The notes under the pieces: model-generated
The model's input: only the letters and a program-made list of their open reading frames with translations
What the model was told of the DNA's origin: nothing
The model's database searches: none
Program-made: the position numbers and the translations under genes
Part shown: in pieces, positions 49,301-60,123 of the stretch
Position numbering within the stretch: the first letter of the stretch is position 1
Layout of the letters: the number at the start of each line of letters is the position of its first letter
Source: Spinacia oleracea
Lineage: Eukaryota > Streptophyta > Magnoliopsida > Caryophyllales > Amaranthaceae
Direction of reading: 5' to 3'
Length of the DNA: 64,000 bases
Assembly: GCF_020520425.1 (NCBI RefSeq)
Contig: NC_079487.1
Span: 125,696,385 to 125,760,384 of the forward strand

Positions 49301-50812
49301 CAAGGTGTGATGCACGATTTACATGTCAAAATTTTAATTTTGCTCGAAATTTTATATATAAGTGATATTGCAACACTTCACATTAACATTTAATAATAAT
49401 TTTTTGTTGCAAAAATATTATAATAAAAATATTTTTACTAAGTAAAAGAAATGTCAAAATCATAAAGTAAAATTGTGATAATTTAACTTCTTATCCACCA
49501 ATAATAATTCAATTGAGCTAGTTATTGTTGAAACATTGTAATTCGTTTGTTTTAAAACCTCACATTCGTTTCCTTTAATTTCCATGATGATGTAACGGGT
49601 ATCATAGTGCATGTTATAATAGCTAATTTTGACTCTGGTGATTTGATCGTAAATGATAGGAGTAAGCCATAATATGACATGTTATTATATATGTACTTTA
49701 ATATGGAATATATTGTATAAAGGCGTGAGAATTGCACAGAATAGCACATACTCCCTCTGTTCTTGAATGTTAGTCCCCTTTTTTATTGAGATCTTTTTTA
49801 TTAGTTATTTTTGGAGTCTTAATTTCCTTATTTATTCAACATTTATCCATTTTATACCCTTATAAATATCCAAATCGCTCACTTGTTTACTCTCAATTAA
49901 AATTTATCCCCATTAAACCCCTTAATTCTTTCTACCCTACACACATTTGTTAGATTCTATTGAAATACCAGATTTCAATAGTATTTTTTGTTGGAATGTT
50001 TTCAATTACAAAAGGGACTAACACTCAAGAATAAAGGGATACATATTTTTGTGGAAAACATTGAATAAAGATTGTAATGAAATGAAACACTTATTAGAAT
50101 GATAATTGTAAAAAGTAGCACATAATATTGCATTCCATAATTTTGTGGAAAATATTGTAATGCATATGACATCTTGCATGATGACAAATGGTTATAATAT
50201 GCACTCAAATTTACTAACAAACACGTTTTGCGAAATATTTTTTGAAAAAAATTGTATTCGTATTAGAGATATGCATGTTAAAGAAAAGTAATTATAGTAG
50301 ATATACTATAATTATGTTAGGTAGTCAATGTAAATATATAAAGATAATAAAATAAAATTGTGTTCGATAATCACATATAAATTATAAACATAGTAATAAT
50401 ATGTAAGAATAATGTTAGGTGTGACTCGTGAGATTGAAATAGAATTATGCCAGGATACATAGATCTTGATGTATTTTAATGAGTACTCCGTAATAAGTAT
50501 ATATGAAATAAAAAAGTCAAAAATATCTTTTACAATAGTTACTTAATTAATACGTACTTGTGCTTCACGTTTTATTTCGTTTTTTTTTTGGAACTAATTC
50601 ACGTTTTACATAAAGTTACAATGATATATGATTTATTAAATGAGTAGTAATAAAGTTAAAGATATTATATGAGTATTTTCCGCAGCTTGATCAAGTTATG
50701 ATATTATTCCATATATGTCTTAGAGAGTATTTTTAACTAAAAGAGAGGCGAATCAATGAGTGACACTTGTCATCACCACATTGATTTCCTCTCTTTTAGT
50801 ATATTATATAGA
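46357..50812 (-). mobile_element. Helitron-derived cluster
   Basis: The minus-strand 3' end is at 46357 (plus view CTAG followed by CCCGTGCGATGCACG) and a 5' end at 50812 (minus TCTATATAATATACTAAAAG with host A). Between them lie further 5'-like ends near 48050 and 49098 and four palindromes with AAGAGAGG/CCTCTCTT-type arms (about 47718, 47961, 49028, 50740). Rather than one 4.4-kb element this is probably several nested or truncated copies. It has no Rep/helicase ORF. At 46580-47210 is a GC-richer patch with CCCC-rich words; at 49751-50039 a Stowaway MITE. Confidence 0.5.
49751..50039. mobile_element. Stowaway MITE (289 bp)
   Basis: Ends CTCCCTCTGTTCTTGAATG and the imperfect inverse CACTCAAGAATAAAGGGA, flanked by TA at 49749-49750 and 50040-50041. 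TGTTAGTCCC near the left matches GGGACTAACA at the right. Noncoding. Confidence 0.82.
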
Positions 50813-51960
50813 TGACAACATATCCAATAGGAAATGTCCAAGAAGCATTTTAATCAATCTAGCCCCTTAAATAAATTCTTACCATTTTAATCAATCTGTT
50901 TATATGCGTTCGGCTTTATCTAACTTATATGTTTCTTATATTCGCACGCATCGCATTTATATTATATTCTTTTTACATGTTATTCCAGGTTTAAATATAG
51001 TAACACAAATATGTTTCTTATATTCCTCGCATCGCGCGTGCATATAAAACTATTGTTAAAATAAGCAAGGGCAGGAGCCGGGGGTTGGTAGAGGTCTGGT
51101 CCCCGCAGTCCAGCTACGGAGCCCAATTGATCTTCTTACCCAACGTCCCAACCCCGACCCTCAACGGCCCTATAAACATATCTCTAACCTTTAAAATACT
51201 CACATTTTGAACACTATGCTTAGTAATAGTGTTTTGAGTCACAAATACATGAAATCCACTATTCCTAAGGAAATTTTTTGCATCCCTTCCCTTTGCAAGC
51301 TTTATAATGCTTGTTCAATCAACCAAGGTTCAAACCTTGTTGCTTACATATTTCCACATTTATTTTTTTTACTTTCTCTCTTTTCTGTTTTCTGATTCCT
51401 AAGAAATTAATTTATTTCTCCTAATTTATTTCATTCCTTTCTCCTCTGGTTTTCCTTTCCTTTTTCCTTTTGCCTCTGCTTCTCCGCTCGTTTATTCGTC
51501 TTACCCTTACTCCGTTTTTGCTTTTGTGCAGCGTCGCTCGTTTATTTGTTTTCAGATTTTTTAGTTTTTGTTATTTAGTGCTTTTTATTTTTCCTGTTTC
51601 TTATCCCATGTTAAAAATAAAAAATAAAAAAATAAAAAATAAATAAATAAAACGTTACTTATGCATGGTTGTGGTACTCACTAATTAATGTTACATTAGT
51701 ATTGGCATACAAAAAATCTTACACGCATAAGATGTACAATAAAGTTATTGTATACCGGGATCATTTTTACTCATTGTTTTTGTATGAAATAACTTTTAAC
51801 ATGTTTTGATTATGAAAAAAATTGTGGAAAAACATTTTAAAAGGTTAAATAGTTATGGCTCCTACACTTCTTAGCCTAGAATTAACACGGTTGCTATACG
51901 CAACCTTCAATTACTTTGGCGCACCCCTGTAAAAAATCAGAAATACCCTTTTTAATTCTT
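50813..51960. other. intergenic spacer
   Basis: AT-rich with a short GC-richer patch at 51065-51175 (GGAGCCGGGGGTTGG, CCCCGCAGTCC) of the sort left by transposon ends. TGGCTCCTACACTTCTT near 51856 recurs at 52456. No gene. Confidence 0.4.
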
Positions 51961-51966
51961 TGGTTT

Positions 51967-52107
51967 CTGTATGAAATAGTTAACTATATTTTGTTCAATC
52001 TGTATGAAATAGTTAACTCTATTTTGTTCAATCTGTACGAAATAGTTAGTTCCACTATGTTCAATCTATACGAAATAGCTAATTCTGTTTTGTTCAATAT
52101 GTACAAA
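51967..52107. repeat. 33-bp minisatellite, about four copies
   Basis: Unit CTGTATGAAATAGTTAACTA followed by TATTTTGTTCAAT repeats in tandem with substitutions. The unit is a multiple of three, so an ORF (51916-52263, 115 aa) runs through it with an 11-residue repeat (LYEIVNSILFN), and the minus strand is open too. Nothing else supports a gene. Confidence 0.85.
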
Positions 52108-52507
52108 ATGGAAGTGTATATTTCATATAAGTTACATGAAGTGACTCGAAAAAAACCGAAAAAAACGGATATTACCTCAATTCCAAGGTCTTCCAATTCA
52201 AAAAAAATCGTCCATGTCAATCCAAATACGTATTCTAATTTTATCACATACACGTTACACTAAAAAAATTCAAGTTTACGTGAATAAAATTAACATGGAA
52301 AAGGTTGAGAGAAAACAATAAAAGTGGGGGTTAGGGTTTTTTTTTCCAGAATGAAACAAATGAAAGAAAAAAGGGTTGCGTTAAGTAAAATCATGCTGCA
52401 TTTAGCAACCCCCAGAATTAAACCCTTAAGTATTTGCACGTACGTAATATGCTTATGGCTCCTACACTTCTTGCCAACAGAATTAGTTTCTGTTGCAATA
52501 GTATAGA

Positions 52508-53040
52508 AGGTGGGAATGTAGTCCCATTACCTAAAGGTTTTTGAAGGGAACAAGCTCGTAGTGCGGTGTTCTCAACAAATACCCCTTAAATATTTTGTAA
52601 CATGAACATAACTACTCTTGTACATATTATGACTCGGGAACTATACCGAGTTCTTTAGGTTCTGCTTTGCAATGCTGATTTCAGGAATATGTAATGCTGT
52701 TTTTCTAGCATGACCTCCTATAATGTACTATCTAGCTTGCATTAACCTGCTATTTGAACAGATCAAGCACCCGATATTGGAATACAAAATGCTATCCCTT
52801 GTAGTTGTTTTTGGACTACCTAATTCCCTCGATTTTACTTATACGCTAATTAATTCTACGAACTAATTCCGATATCTTGGGGGACCGCGCGCGTTAGCGC
52901 GCCGTCCCACAACTAGTTACAAAAATACGAACAACATCGCACACACAAATAGTAAAAGTACAACGCGCACGGTCCCACAACTAGTTACAAAAATACGAAC
53001 AACATCTCACACACAAATAGTAAAAGTACTGGCCTAATGT
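52508..53040 (+). mobile_element. Helitron 3' end at 52916 with local duplication
   Basis: At 52880-52907 a GC-rich palindrome (GGGACCGCGCGC..GCGCGCCGTCCC), then CACAACTAG|T: a plus-strand Helitron 3' end closing at 52916. The following about 67 bp (CCCACAACTAGTTAC to AGTAAAAGTAC) is duplicated in tandem to about 53027, including the CTAG. The 5' end was not located. No coding sequence. Confidence 0.55.
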
Positions 53041-53276
53041 ATGGTTTCAAAGGAAATCTTATAAAACTTACACTCATTAATTTGTACTACGCAGGTCGTA
53101 AGATTTGATCCCACGACCCGTGCATACTAGCTATCGGCCAGGGCAAGAACAATTCTTTGCCAAAGTGCAAACTAATTAAAAAGATTCAAGTAAATTAAAC
53201 TATAGTATAGCTTGTTATTGCTTCTTCAATTCAATTCATAAATGTGGCTTTTTCACATACACATTCATCATTCAAA

Positions 53277-55265
53277 TTAGACCTCTCCATCCCAAAGCTC
53301 CTCAATAATTGCAAAAGGACCAAACTTTGACGTGTAATCTAATCCTCTACACACTCTAAATTGAGGAATTTTTCTGATCTGCTCATGATCCTCATCACTC
53401 AATTCCCAATCAAATATGTTGAGGTTTTGTTTCATCCTCTCCTCGTTGAAGCTCTTCACTACCACTGCGATCCCTTGCTCCACTGCCCACCTCAAACATA
53501 CCTACATTATCACATAACTAGTTACAAATAATTTAACCTTGAAAGAAAACGATTTTAAGTTGGTACACTGTTTGAATTAGTTGTCACATTGTCCCAAAAA
53601 CACGCTTAACATCTTCCCCTCATTTAAGCAAGGAAAGGTGTCTAACATTTTTAGAACGTAACGTACTACTATAATATAATATAATATAATATAATATAAT
53701 ATATGTGACTGTTAATTCCAGATATATAATTTGGTCGAGTAGAATATAGGAGTTGAGTTCATTTTCGATGGTGCCAAAGATCCATTTGTTCTTTTGGCTG
53801 TGGGATGTAATGGATTAAATCAAAATGGCTTTTAAAACCTATTCGCTTTCTTTCCATGATGTAGAAGATGGTCTTCCGATTGTCGTCCCGTTATCGCTTT
53901 TGGGTCAATTGGAAACAACTTCTCTGCAATTGCAGGGGTAAGGTTGCGTACACCAGATCTCCCTTACCTCGCTTCTCGCGGAAGTCTTTTTAAGACAATG
54001 GGGTAATGATAATGATAATGATGAGGATATCAGAGTTGATTTAGTACCTGAGCTACAGATTTACACCTACGATTGGCAATTTCTTTCAAGGTATCCGATT
54101 CCATGACGTTCTTGCTACCGTAGAATGTCCCTATAGCACCTAAGGGAGCGTAAGCCGTCACAACAACGCCATTAGCTTTGCAGAATTCAATCATCTCCTT
54201 TTGTTGCCATGTTGGATTTACCTCAACCTTTGACATTCAAAATTCTATGCAATGAGATTTCATTATTAATTATCATAAATACTTAATTTTGGTGTTTCGA
54301 ATAATTGGGTTAAGTTAAGAGTTTAATTACTTGATTAACAGCAGGAGGGATGGTAGCAAAGGATAGTACATGCGCCAACTTCTTGCGAGAAAAGTTGCTG
54401 ACTCCAATAGACTTTGCTAATCCAAGCTTCTTGCATTCTTCCATTGCTTCCCAAACTGATTTGTAATCCATGGCCATGAAATCTTCCTCCTTTATCGGGT
54501 ACTCGTACACCCCCGGCTTAGAGCTCACCGGCCAGTGTACAAGATAAAGATCAACATATTCCATGTTCAGCTTCCTAATTCAAGAAAAAAGGGTGCATTT
54601 TTTCAATCTTTAGTAGGCATTTCATCCAACTTACAACAACCAATGTTAATAGAAAAGGAAACCTATTAACTTATAATAATGTGTACGGATAGTTTTACAA
54701 CGAAAACAATTTCTTGGCAGCCACTTAAAAGCCGTTGTAACTTTTGATAACTCAAAACAAAGATATGACATGAAGTTAGTCACTTAGTCGTGATACTGGA
54801 CATGACGTAATGTACTATATTTTTCATTTCAATTTCAACAAGAATTAGACATCGTATTAGTCACGTTTATCAACTTCATCACTAATTTACTAGCATTTGT
54901 AACAGGCGCGCTATCGTGCCTAAAAGTAACAAATTTTGAAAAACAATGTACCTTAGAGTTGCTTGTAACGCGGGGACCACGCGGTCCCCGTGTGCATCAC
55001 TACACCATAGTTTAGAGGTGATGAACAGATCGCCACGAGATGTGATCAAATCTTCCTTAAGCGCTTGAGCAATGGCTTCCCCGAGAGGTTCCTCCGTGTA
55101 GTATAGGCAAGCGGTGTCAAAATGGCGGTAACCGGCTTTTATGGCGGTGAGGACGGCGGTTTTGGTAATCTCGGATGCAACTGGTGGGTCGGGTGCGGTG
55201 CCGAATCCCAACACGGGTATGCTCCCTCCGTTGTGGCTTAACTGAATTCTTGGTACATGTGACAT
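53277..55265 (-). CDS. aldo-keto reductase, AKR4-type (gene 2)
   Basis: NADPH-dependent reductase related to gene 1. Minus-strand exons 55265-54952, 54574-54331, 54227-54048, 53501-53277 give 320 aa, normal for the family. The tetrad is complete: Asp50 (GYRHFDTA), Tyr55, Lys85 (FITSKLWC), His118 (LYLVHWP). [36 protein letters not shown] and [13 protein letters not shown] are present. Exons 2, 3 and 4 are 244, 180 and 225 nt, identical in length to gene 1, so the two are paralogues, here in convergent orientation 11 kb apart. The C-terminal loop differs ([11 protein letters not shown] versus [11 protein letters not shown]), a region that usually sets substrate range. Intron 3 carries an antisense SINE-like repeat and an (ATAAT)n run at about 53674-53704. 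Confidence 0.92.
53775..54020 (+). repeat. SINE-like dispersed repeat, copy B
   Basis: In AKR2 intron 3, antisense to the gene. Aligns to 3015-3240. The 3' part GGTAAGGTTGCGTACACCAG, then CTTACCTCGCTTCTCGCGG, resembles plant Au-type SINEs; it ends in a short (AATGAT)n tail. No clear target duplication. Confidence 0.55.
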
Positions 55266-56155
55266 TGTATTCGTAGGAATTGGTGGGAAAAGTTGATATT
55301 ATAATTATTTTTGTTTGGTGAAAAAAAAAGGAGCACAGAAAATGTGCACTTATAATTTTGGTGGACGGTCTTTCTCAATTGATGTAAATTTTGTGACGAA
55401 ATTCCAGGATCATGTTAAAACTGTGGTTATATAGTTTTTTTTTTTGTTTTTGGTTGGTGCAAATGTTAAAACTGTGGATTGTTTTTAGTAGATTCCATTA
55501 TTACTCATTTATTACCATATCAAATGTAGTAGTTCCTTGTAACATTTGTTTTTTCTATTTTTCGTGTCTAGGTTTTTTTCTTTTTTTAAAATTGGGTTGT
55601 GACGTATGTGAATTATGAAGTATCAGCTATTTTAGGTATTGGAAATTTGAAGAAACATGTGTCACTTCACAATAAGAAGAGTAGATCAAACCAAATTAAA
55701 ATTCCACAAACGTATATGGTTGTTTTGGCACACAGACTAAGAATTTTTTTTGCTTAAAAGGGCGGTATTTACAACAAAGAGACCTGTTTTTTCGGCTCTC
55801 TTTGATCTTATATGTTGTAGCTAGCTTAGTCTTATAGTAACAATTAAAATTGATCAATTTATTAATAAAATTTTAATCAAATAAAGGCATTCTCTATCAA
55901 AACTGAAATTGTTGAGAACATTTTGCACTTTGGAATCCCTCATTCCCTCGCGCATAATATACATCATTTTCGTAGAGAAGTTCTATTTTGTTATAGCTAC
56001 AAGGATCATTTCATCGTACTTATATTTGAAAGATTGTTACGATGACTTATTGTAATCCCGAATATTTCGTACCTGAAACTTCTTAAAAAACCTTTGTCGT
56101 AACCAATAGGCTAAAACCTCATTAGTATATAAACCAAAAATCGTCCAAAGCTACA
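55266..56155. other. AKR2 upstream region
   Basis: Contains the AKR2 promoter (no convincing TATA box chosen) and AT-rich spacer. No gene or bounded element. Confidence 0.45.
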
Positions 56156-56973
56156 TCTATACTAATATATTAAAAGGCGTTCTTAACAACGTATACGTGA
56201 CACGTATACTATACCCATCTTTATCAGGCCACATCACCATTAATCAGTACAATGACATATCATTGACAACACCAATTGAGGTTGGCATGAGTGGTTAAGG
56301 GTCTCTTGCTCCTTAACCAAGGTCTCGGGTTCGAGCCTTGGGAATGGAAAAAATCTCAACTGGGAGGGATGCTGCCCATCGAGGTACCCATGCAAACTCC
56401 CACGGGAGATTACCTCGCCGAAGGCGGTGGGAACTCCTCGTAGTAGAACCAAAAAAAAAAACATATCATTGACAACCAAAAATCATGTAACAAGGATCGA
56501 ACACTTGACCTCTTTGTTAAAAGTCATACTTCTTACCATCTTAACTAAGCATAACTTATGTTACATCTTTCCATACAAACATATATGTTCTTTTTACAAT
56601 AAATAATAAAATTAAATGAAAGTGAATGCAAAAAATAGAATGAATAATTACTTAATTTATAAATGTACAGTTATTACTTTCCTATCTTAAGCCACAAAAC
56701 AAAATTCGGGGTAATAGAATGTAATAATGAGTAAGAGGGGAAACACTAACGGAGGTTGAGTATTTTATCAACTAATGTGAACAAAAGGATACGACTTTGT
56801 TTTAATTTTTGGATATGGGGTTTTAGATTAAGAAAGTTGTACGTTGATCGACAACTAATCTTGTGTCACCACCGTAATTCGATGACGACACCATCTATAT
56901 GGGCATATATTTGCAAAATAGAAAACCCGAATAAAAGTCAAAACCCGGGGGCAACGCCCGGGCCACACACTAG
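56156..56973 (+). mobile_element. non-autonomous Helitron, both ends visible
   Basis: 818 bp. Begins TCTATACTAATATATT after host A56155 and ends with hairpin CCCGGGGGCAACGCCCGGG (56944-56962), 7 nt, then CTAG before host T56974. These are the textbook Helitron termini and A|T target. No Rep/helicase. A SINE is inserted at 56271-56460. Confidence 0.88.
56271..56460 (+). mobile_element. tRNA-derived SINE (190 bp) within the Helitron
   Basis: Box A-like GGCATGAGTGGTTAAGG, box B-like GGGTTCGAGCC about 33 nt later, an unrelated body and an A11-type tail. Flanked by a perfect 16-bp duplication ACATATCATTGACAAC (56255-56270 and 56461-56476). Structurally complete and apparently young. Confidence 0.92.
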
Positions 56974-57429
56974 TTACTATTTAATAACAGGGAGATTGTA
57001 AGCCATGTGTCGTTATTTTGTTGTCAGTTTTAATAATCAACATAATTACTATATATATGTATGACTATTTTTTAATTTATGATTCAATCCAAATCATATG
57101 ACTTACAAAACAAAACAAAAAAAACGGAAAACCGACAAAAATACCGGACGAGCTCAAAGATGTTTGATTTGTTTTTAGACTTAAGAGGCGTCCTTCTATT
57201 TTAGAATACTTAAGATTGAAATTAAACCTTGCTTTATATTGGTGTTGTTATAAGGTAAACGCTGCCATGTATCAATCAAGATCGACCTATCGAGTATTTT
57301 CATAAATGGGGTCGTGTAGACATTCTAAATGTTGCATGCATATGTCTTAAGTATTGTAAATTAGATGGACTTCTCACAAGTCTCATGATTTTTACGCTTC
57401 TATTCAAAGGGATTTCTACGTACAATTTG

Positions 57430-57650
57430 TTTGTGTTGATTTCATTATATTCTTCTGCGGTGATAATACTTGTTTTTTCAATCATACCATCCTTAGTTGA
57501 CATATGTTGTTCCAATAACAAGCCTCCATTCCGCTCAAAGTTTTTAGCTTTTTGTATCATCTCCTTTCTCCTTTTTGCTACAATCAAAAGCCAATATCCG
57601 CCTAGCACAAGAAGTATAGATCCCAAACCTATTTGATGAATTATTTGTGG
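57430..57650 (-). pseudogene. wall-associated kinase (WAK/WAKL) fragment
   Basis: Minus-strand frame from about 57650 encodes a transmembrane segment (GSILLVLGGYWLLIVAK), a stop-transfer KRRKEM, then NFERNGGLLLEQ, EKTSIITAEEYNE. In WAK receptors the same order (TM, KRRK, FFKRNGGLLLQQ, KLFTAKELEKAT) links the ectodomain to the kinase. The kinase domain (GxGGxGTVYKG) is not found downstream, nor EGF/GUB_WAK domains upstream, so this is an isolated piece of about 70 residues: a decayed gene copy or transposon-carried exon part. A short exon of a hidden gene is less likely. Confidence 0.68.
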
Positions 57651-57660
57651 TATAGTGAAG

Positions 57661-58625
57661 TAATATTATTTAGTTGATTGTCTTAGATGTGATCCTTATT
57701 GGATAGTTGATATACTACTTTGGTCCTATACTCCATCACTTAGACCTTAACAAGAGTTATTTTTATAAAGATTTTTTAATTTTTTTTTAATAAGAGTTAG
57801 TGGCAGTGTGGCTTGAATATTATTATCATCAACGTAATCTTTTATACGGAGTAGTACATCATGATATAGGTAGCAAGCTCCTGCACAAATACTGACTCCT
57901 ATTCGACTCCTATTCTAACGTAGTACTAGGACTTTAACACTACCATTCTACATCTAACGTATTCGACACATATTAGGAACTATGTATTTCCTAATGTATC
58001 TTAATATCCCCTTAAAATGAAGTATGTAAATCTTGAATGTTTATCTTACCAAGAAAAACTTCAAATTGCGTCTTTCCTAACGCCTTCGTAAAAACCTTCA
58101 TTAATTGCATCTCGTATAAAATGACAGTCTACCTCAAGATGTTTTGTCCTTTCATAAAATATCGAATTTTATGCAATGTGAAGTGCTGACCGACTATCAC
58201 AAAACACACTCATAAATCAATGTCGTCACTTTAGTTATAACATTTTTTTATGGGGTAAAATGAAAAGAATAATAAGAGTTGGTACTTAAGAGATAGCGCA
58301 TTTTTATAAATTTAGGCTTTCCCCTTTTGATGCACCTTATTAAGTTAGTATTTTATATAATAATATTTCTTATAAACATATTAGAAGGAAAAAACACTAT
58401 AATCGAAGTTAGTTTCTGAACATTTGAGAAAAATCAAATTTTATCCATTATTCTTAAATGGGAGACACATATATCATGCTTCGCATCCCCGTAATGGTAT
58501 TAGATAAACCAGGAGGCTGGATTAGTCATCGACTCATCATCATCAATTCATCATTGCCACGTGTTCAAAATCTTTCATTTAGTGGCCCACTATATATTAA
58601 CAAGAATCATACAATTAACAAAAAC
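57661..58625. other. intergenic spacer before tRNA-Leu
   Basis: AT-rich, no gene. Fragments at 57800-58260 hold reverse-oriented, decayed words reminiscent of Copia pol (for example around 58080-58215) but too poor to claim. CAA motifs just upstream of the tRNA (58610-58625) suit Pol III initiation. Confidence 0.35.
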
Positions 58626-58709
58626 GTCAGGATGGCCGAGTGGTCTAAGGCGCCAGACTCAAGTTCTGGTCTTCGTAAGAGGGCGTGGGTTCAAATCCCA
58701 CTTCTGACA
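58626..58709 (+). tRNA. tRNA-Leu (anticodon CAA)
   Basis: 84 nt with a full cloverleaf: acceptor GTCAGGA/TTCTGAC with discriminator A, D-arm TGGCCGAGTGGTCTAAGGC, anticodon arm CCAGACTCAAGTTCTGG (anticodon CAA), a long variable arm as required for class II tRNA-Leu, and T-arm GTGGGTTCAAATCCCAC. No intron and no encoded CCA. A T-run terminator starts at 58713. Looks functional. Confidence 0.96.
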
Positions 58710-58712
58710 TAA

Positions 58713-58730
58713 TTTTTCCAATTTTTTTTC
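58713..58730 (+). terminator. Pol III T-run terminator of tRNA-Leu
   Basis: TTTTT four nt after the tRNA, followed by a second T8 run. Confidence 0.75.
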
Positions 58731-59006
58731 CCTCCCTTTTTGAGTCCCTATACTTACTCACATAATCATTTTACTATCATAAATTATTCACCCACTATTT
58801 CACTTTTATCTTATTTTAATAAATTTAATTCACTTTCCTAAAACTATATATCAGTCAAAGTGTATCTCTTTTTAAAATACGGAGAAAGTGTTAAAGAATT
58901 CTGTAAATACTACTCCCTCCGTCTCTTTTTGAGATTTTTTTTTGGTAATTATCTTCGATGTAATCATTAGCATGCATATTAAAGAATTATATGTAAATAA
59001 ATACTA

Positions 59007-60123
59007 CTCCCTCTGTCTCTTTTTGTTCTTTATATTTGGTAGTTTTCACGCTTTTTAACGACTAACTAGTATTTGGGCTCGGGCGGTGCTCCGAATTATT
59101 ATGTAAATAACAATTAATTATTATATGCTTAAATAAAATTATGTTTAAATATTTTCACAATATAATTTTCTGTATTATATTAAAATTAATTTTGCAAAGA
59201 TAACACATAAAAGGTCATAACGTACTCAATTGGATTCTAATGTTGAAACAGGAGGTCACATGTTCAAATCTTATGAAACCATATTTCTCATTTTTGTTAT
59301 ATAAATACTACTCCTCCCGTCTCTTTTTGTTTTTTACGTTTGGTAATTTTCACACTTTTTAACAATTAACTAGTATTTGGGCTCGGGCTATGCCCCAAAT
59401 TATTATGTAAATACCAATTAATTATTATATGCTTTAACAAAATTATGTTTAATTTTGCAAATATAACACATAAAAGGTCATAGCTCAATTGGATAATACT
59501 CTAATGTTGAAACAGGAGATCACGTGTTCAAATCTCATGAAATCATATTTCTTATTTTTTTTTTCAATAAAAGTGGATTGATAGCATGAATTTGGGGGTG
59601 GGGGGTGGGGGGGGGGGGGGAGAGCTATGTGGCATATAGACGTTTTTTTTTTCTTTTCTTTTTCTTTCTAGGGAGAGGGTCTATCGAAAAACCATACTAA
59701 AACTAACTCCACTATAGAGAGACTAACGAACAAGGACGAACTCCGCCCATATGATAATTGAATTTAAGAGACAATAGATGAATTAAATTGAAGACAAAGG
59801 GTTGGAAATAGTCTAATTTCTTCGAAAAGAGAGAGAGTTAAGTTATCTATTTTTTTTTTTTTAAACAAGGCAAATTACGTTCATTTATAATGTTTTTACT
59901 TTTATCAAAATTCTGATATTGAGAAAATGAGAAAAAATTTATTATCCCAATGGAAAAATGTGAAGATTAAATGACGCAATAAATTTAATTGGTTTAAAAT
60001 AATCATTTGACACATATTTTGATAAAATATTAAAACATTTATGTGATAATATAAAAGCAAATGTAAAGAACATTTCGAGACACCCCAAACAAGAGCGTAA
60101 AAAACAAAAAGAGACAGAGGGAG
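59007..60123. mobile_element. Stowaway-type element with Helitron ends and a 304-bp tandem duplication
   Basis: Outer ends CTCCCTCTGTCTCTTTTTGT and inverse, flanked by TA (59005-59006, 60124-60125). Inside, two units about 304 bp apart (starts near 59003 and 59307) each contain a Stowaway left end and then CTAG followed by GGGCTCGGGC (59066 and 59370), the plus-strand view of a Helitron 3' end. So a Helitron landed in the MITE and the junction was then duplicated. A third partial left end is at 58914. A G-rich tract (G14) lies near 59600. Confidence 0.65.

Noticed and set aside
51967-52107. CRISPR-like array of 33-bp repeats
   Set aside because: Units are directly tandem with no spacers and lie in a plant nuclear context; it is a minisatellite.
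57385-57636. Plus-strand 83-codon ORF opposite the WAK fragment
   Set aside because: It is the antisense shadow of the recognised minus-strand WAK sequence.
59590-59625. G-rich tract as a functional G-quadruplex
   Set aside because: Simple poly-G inside a transposon; no sign of function beyond composition.
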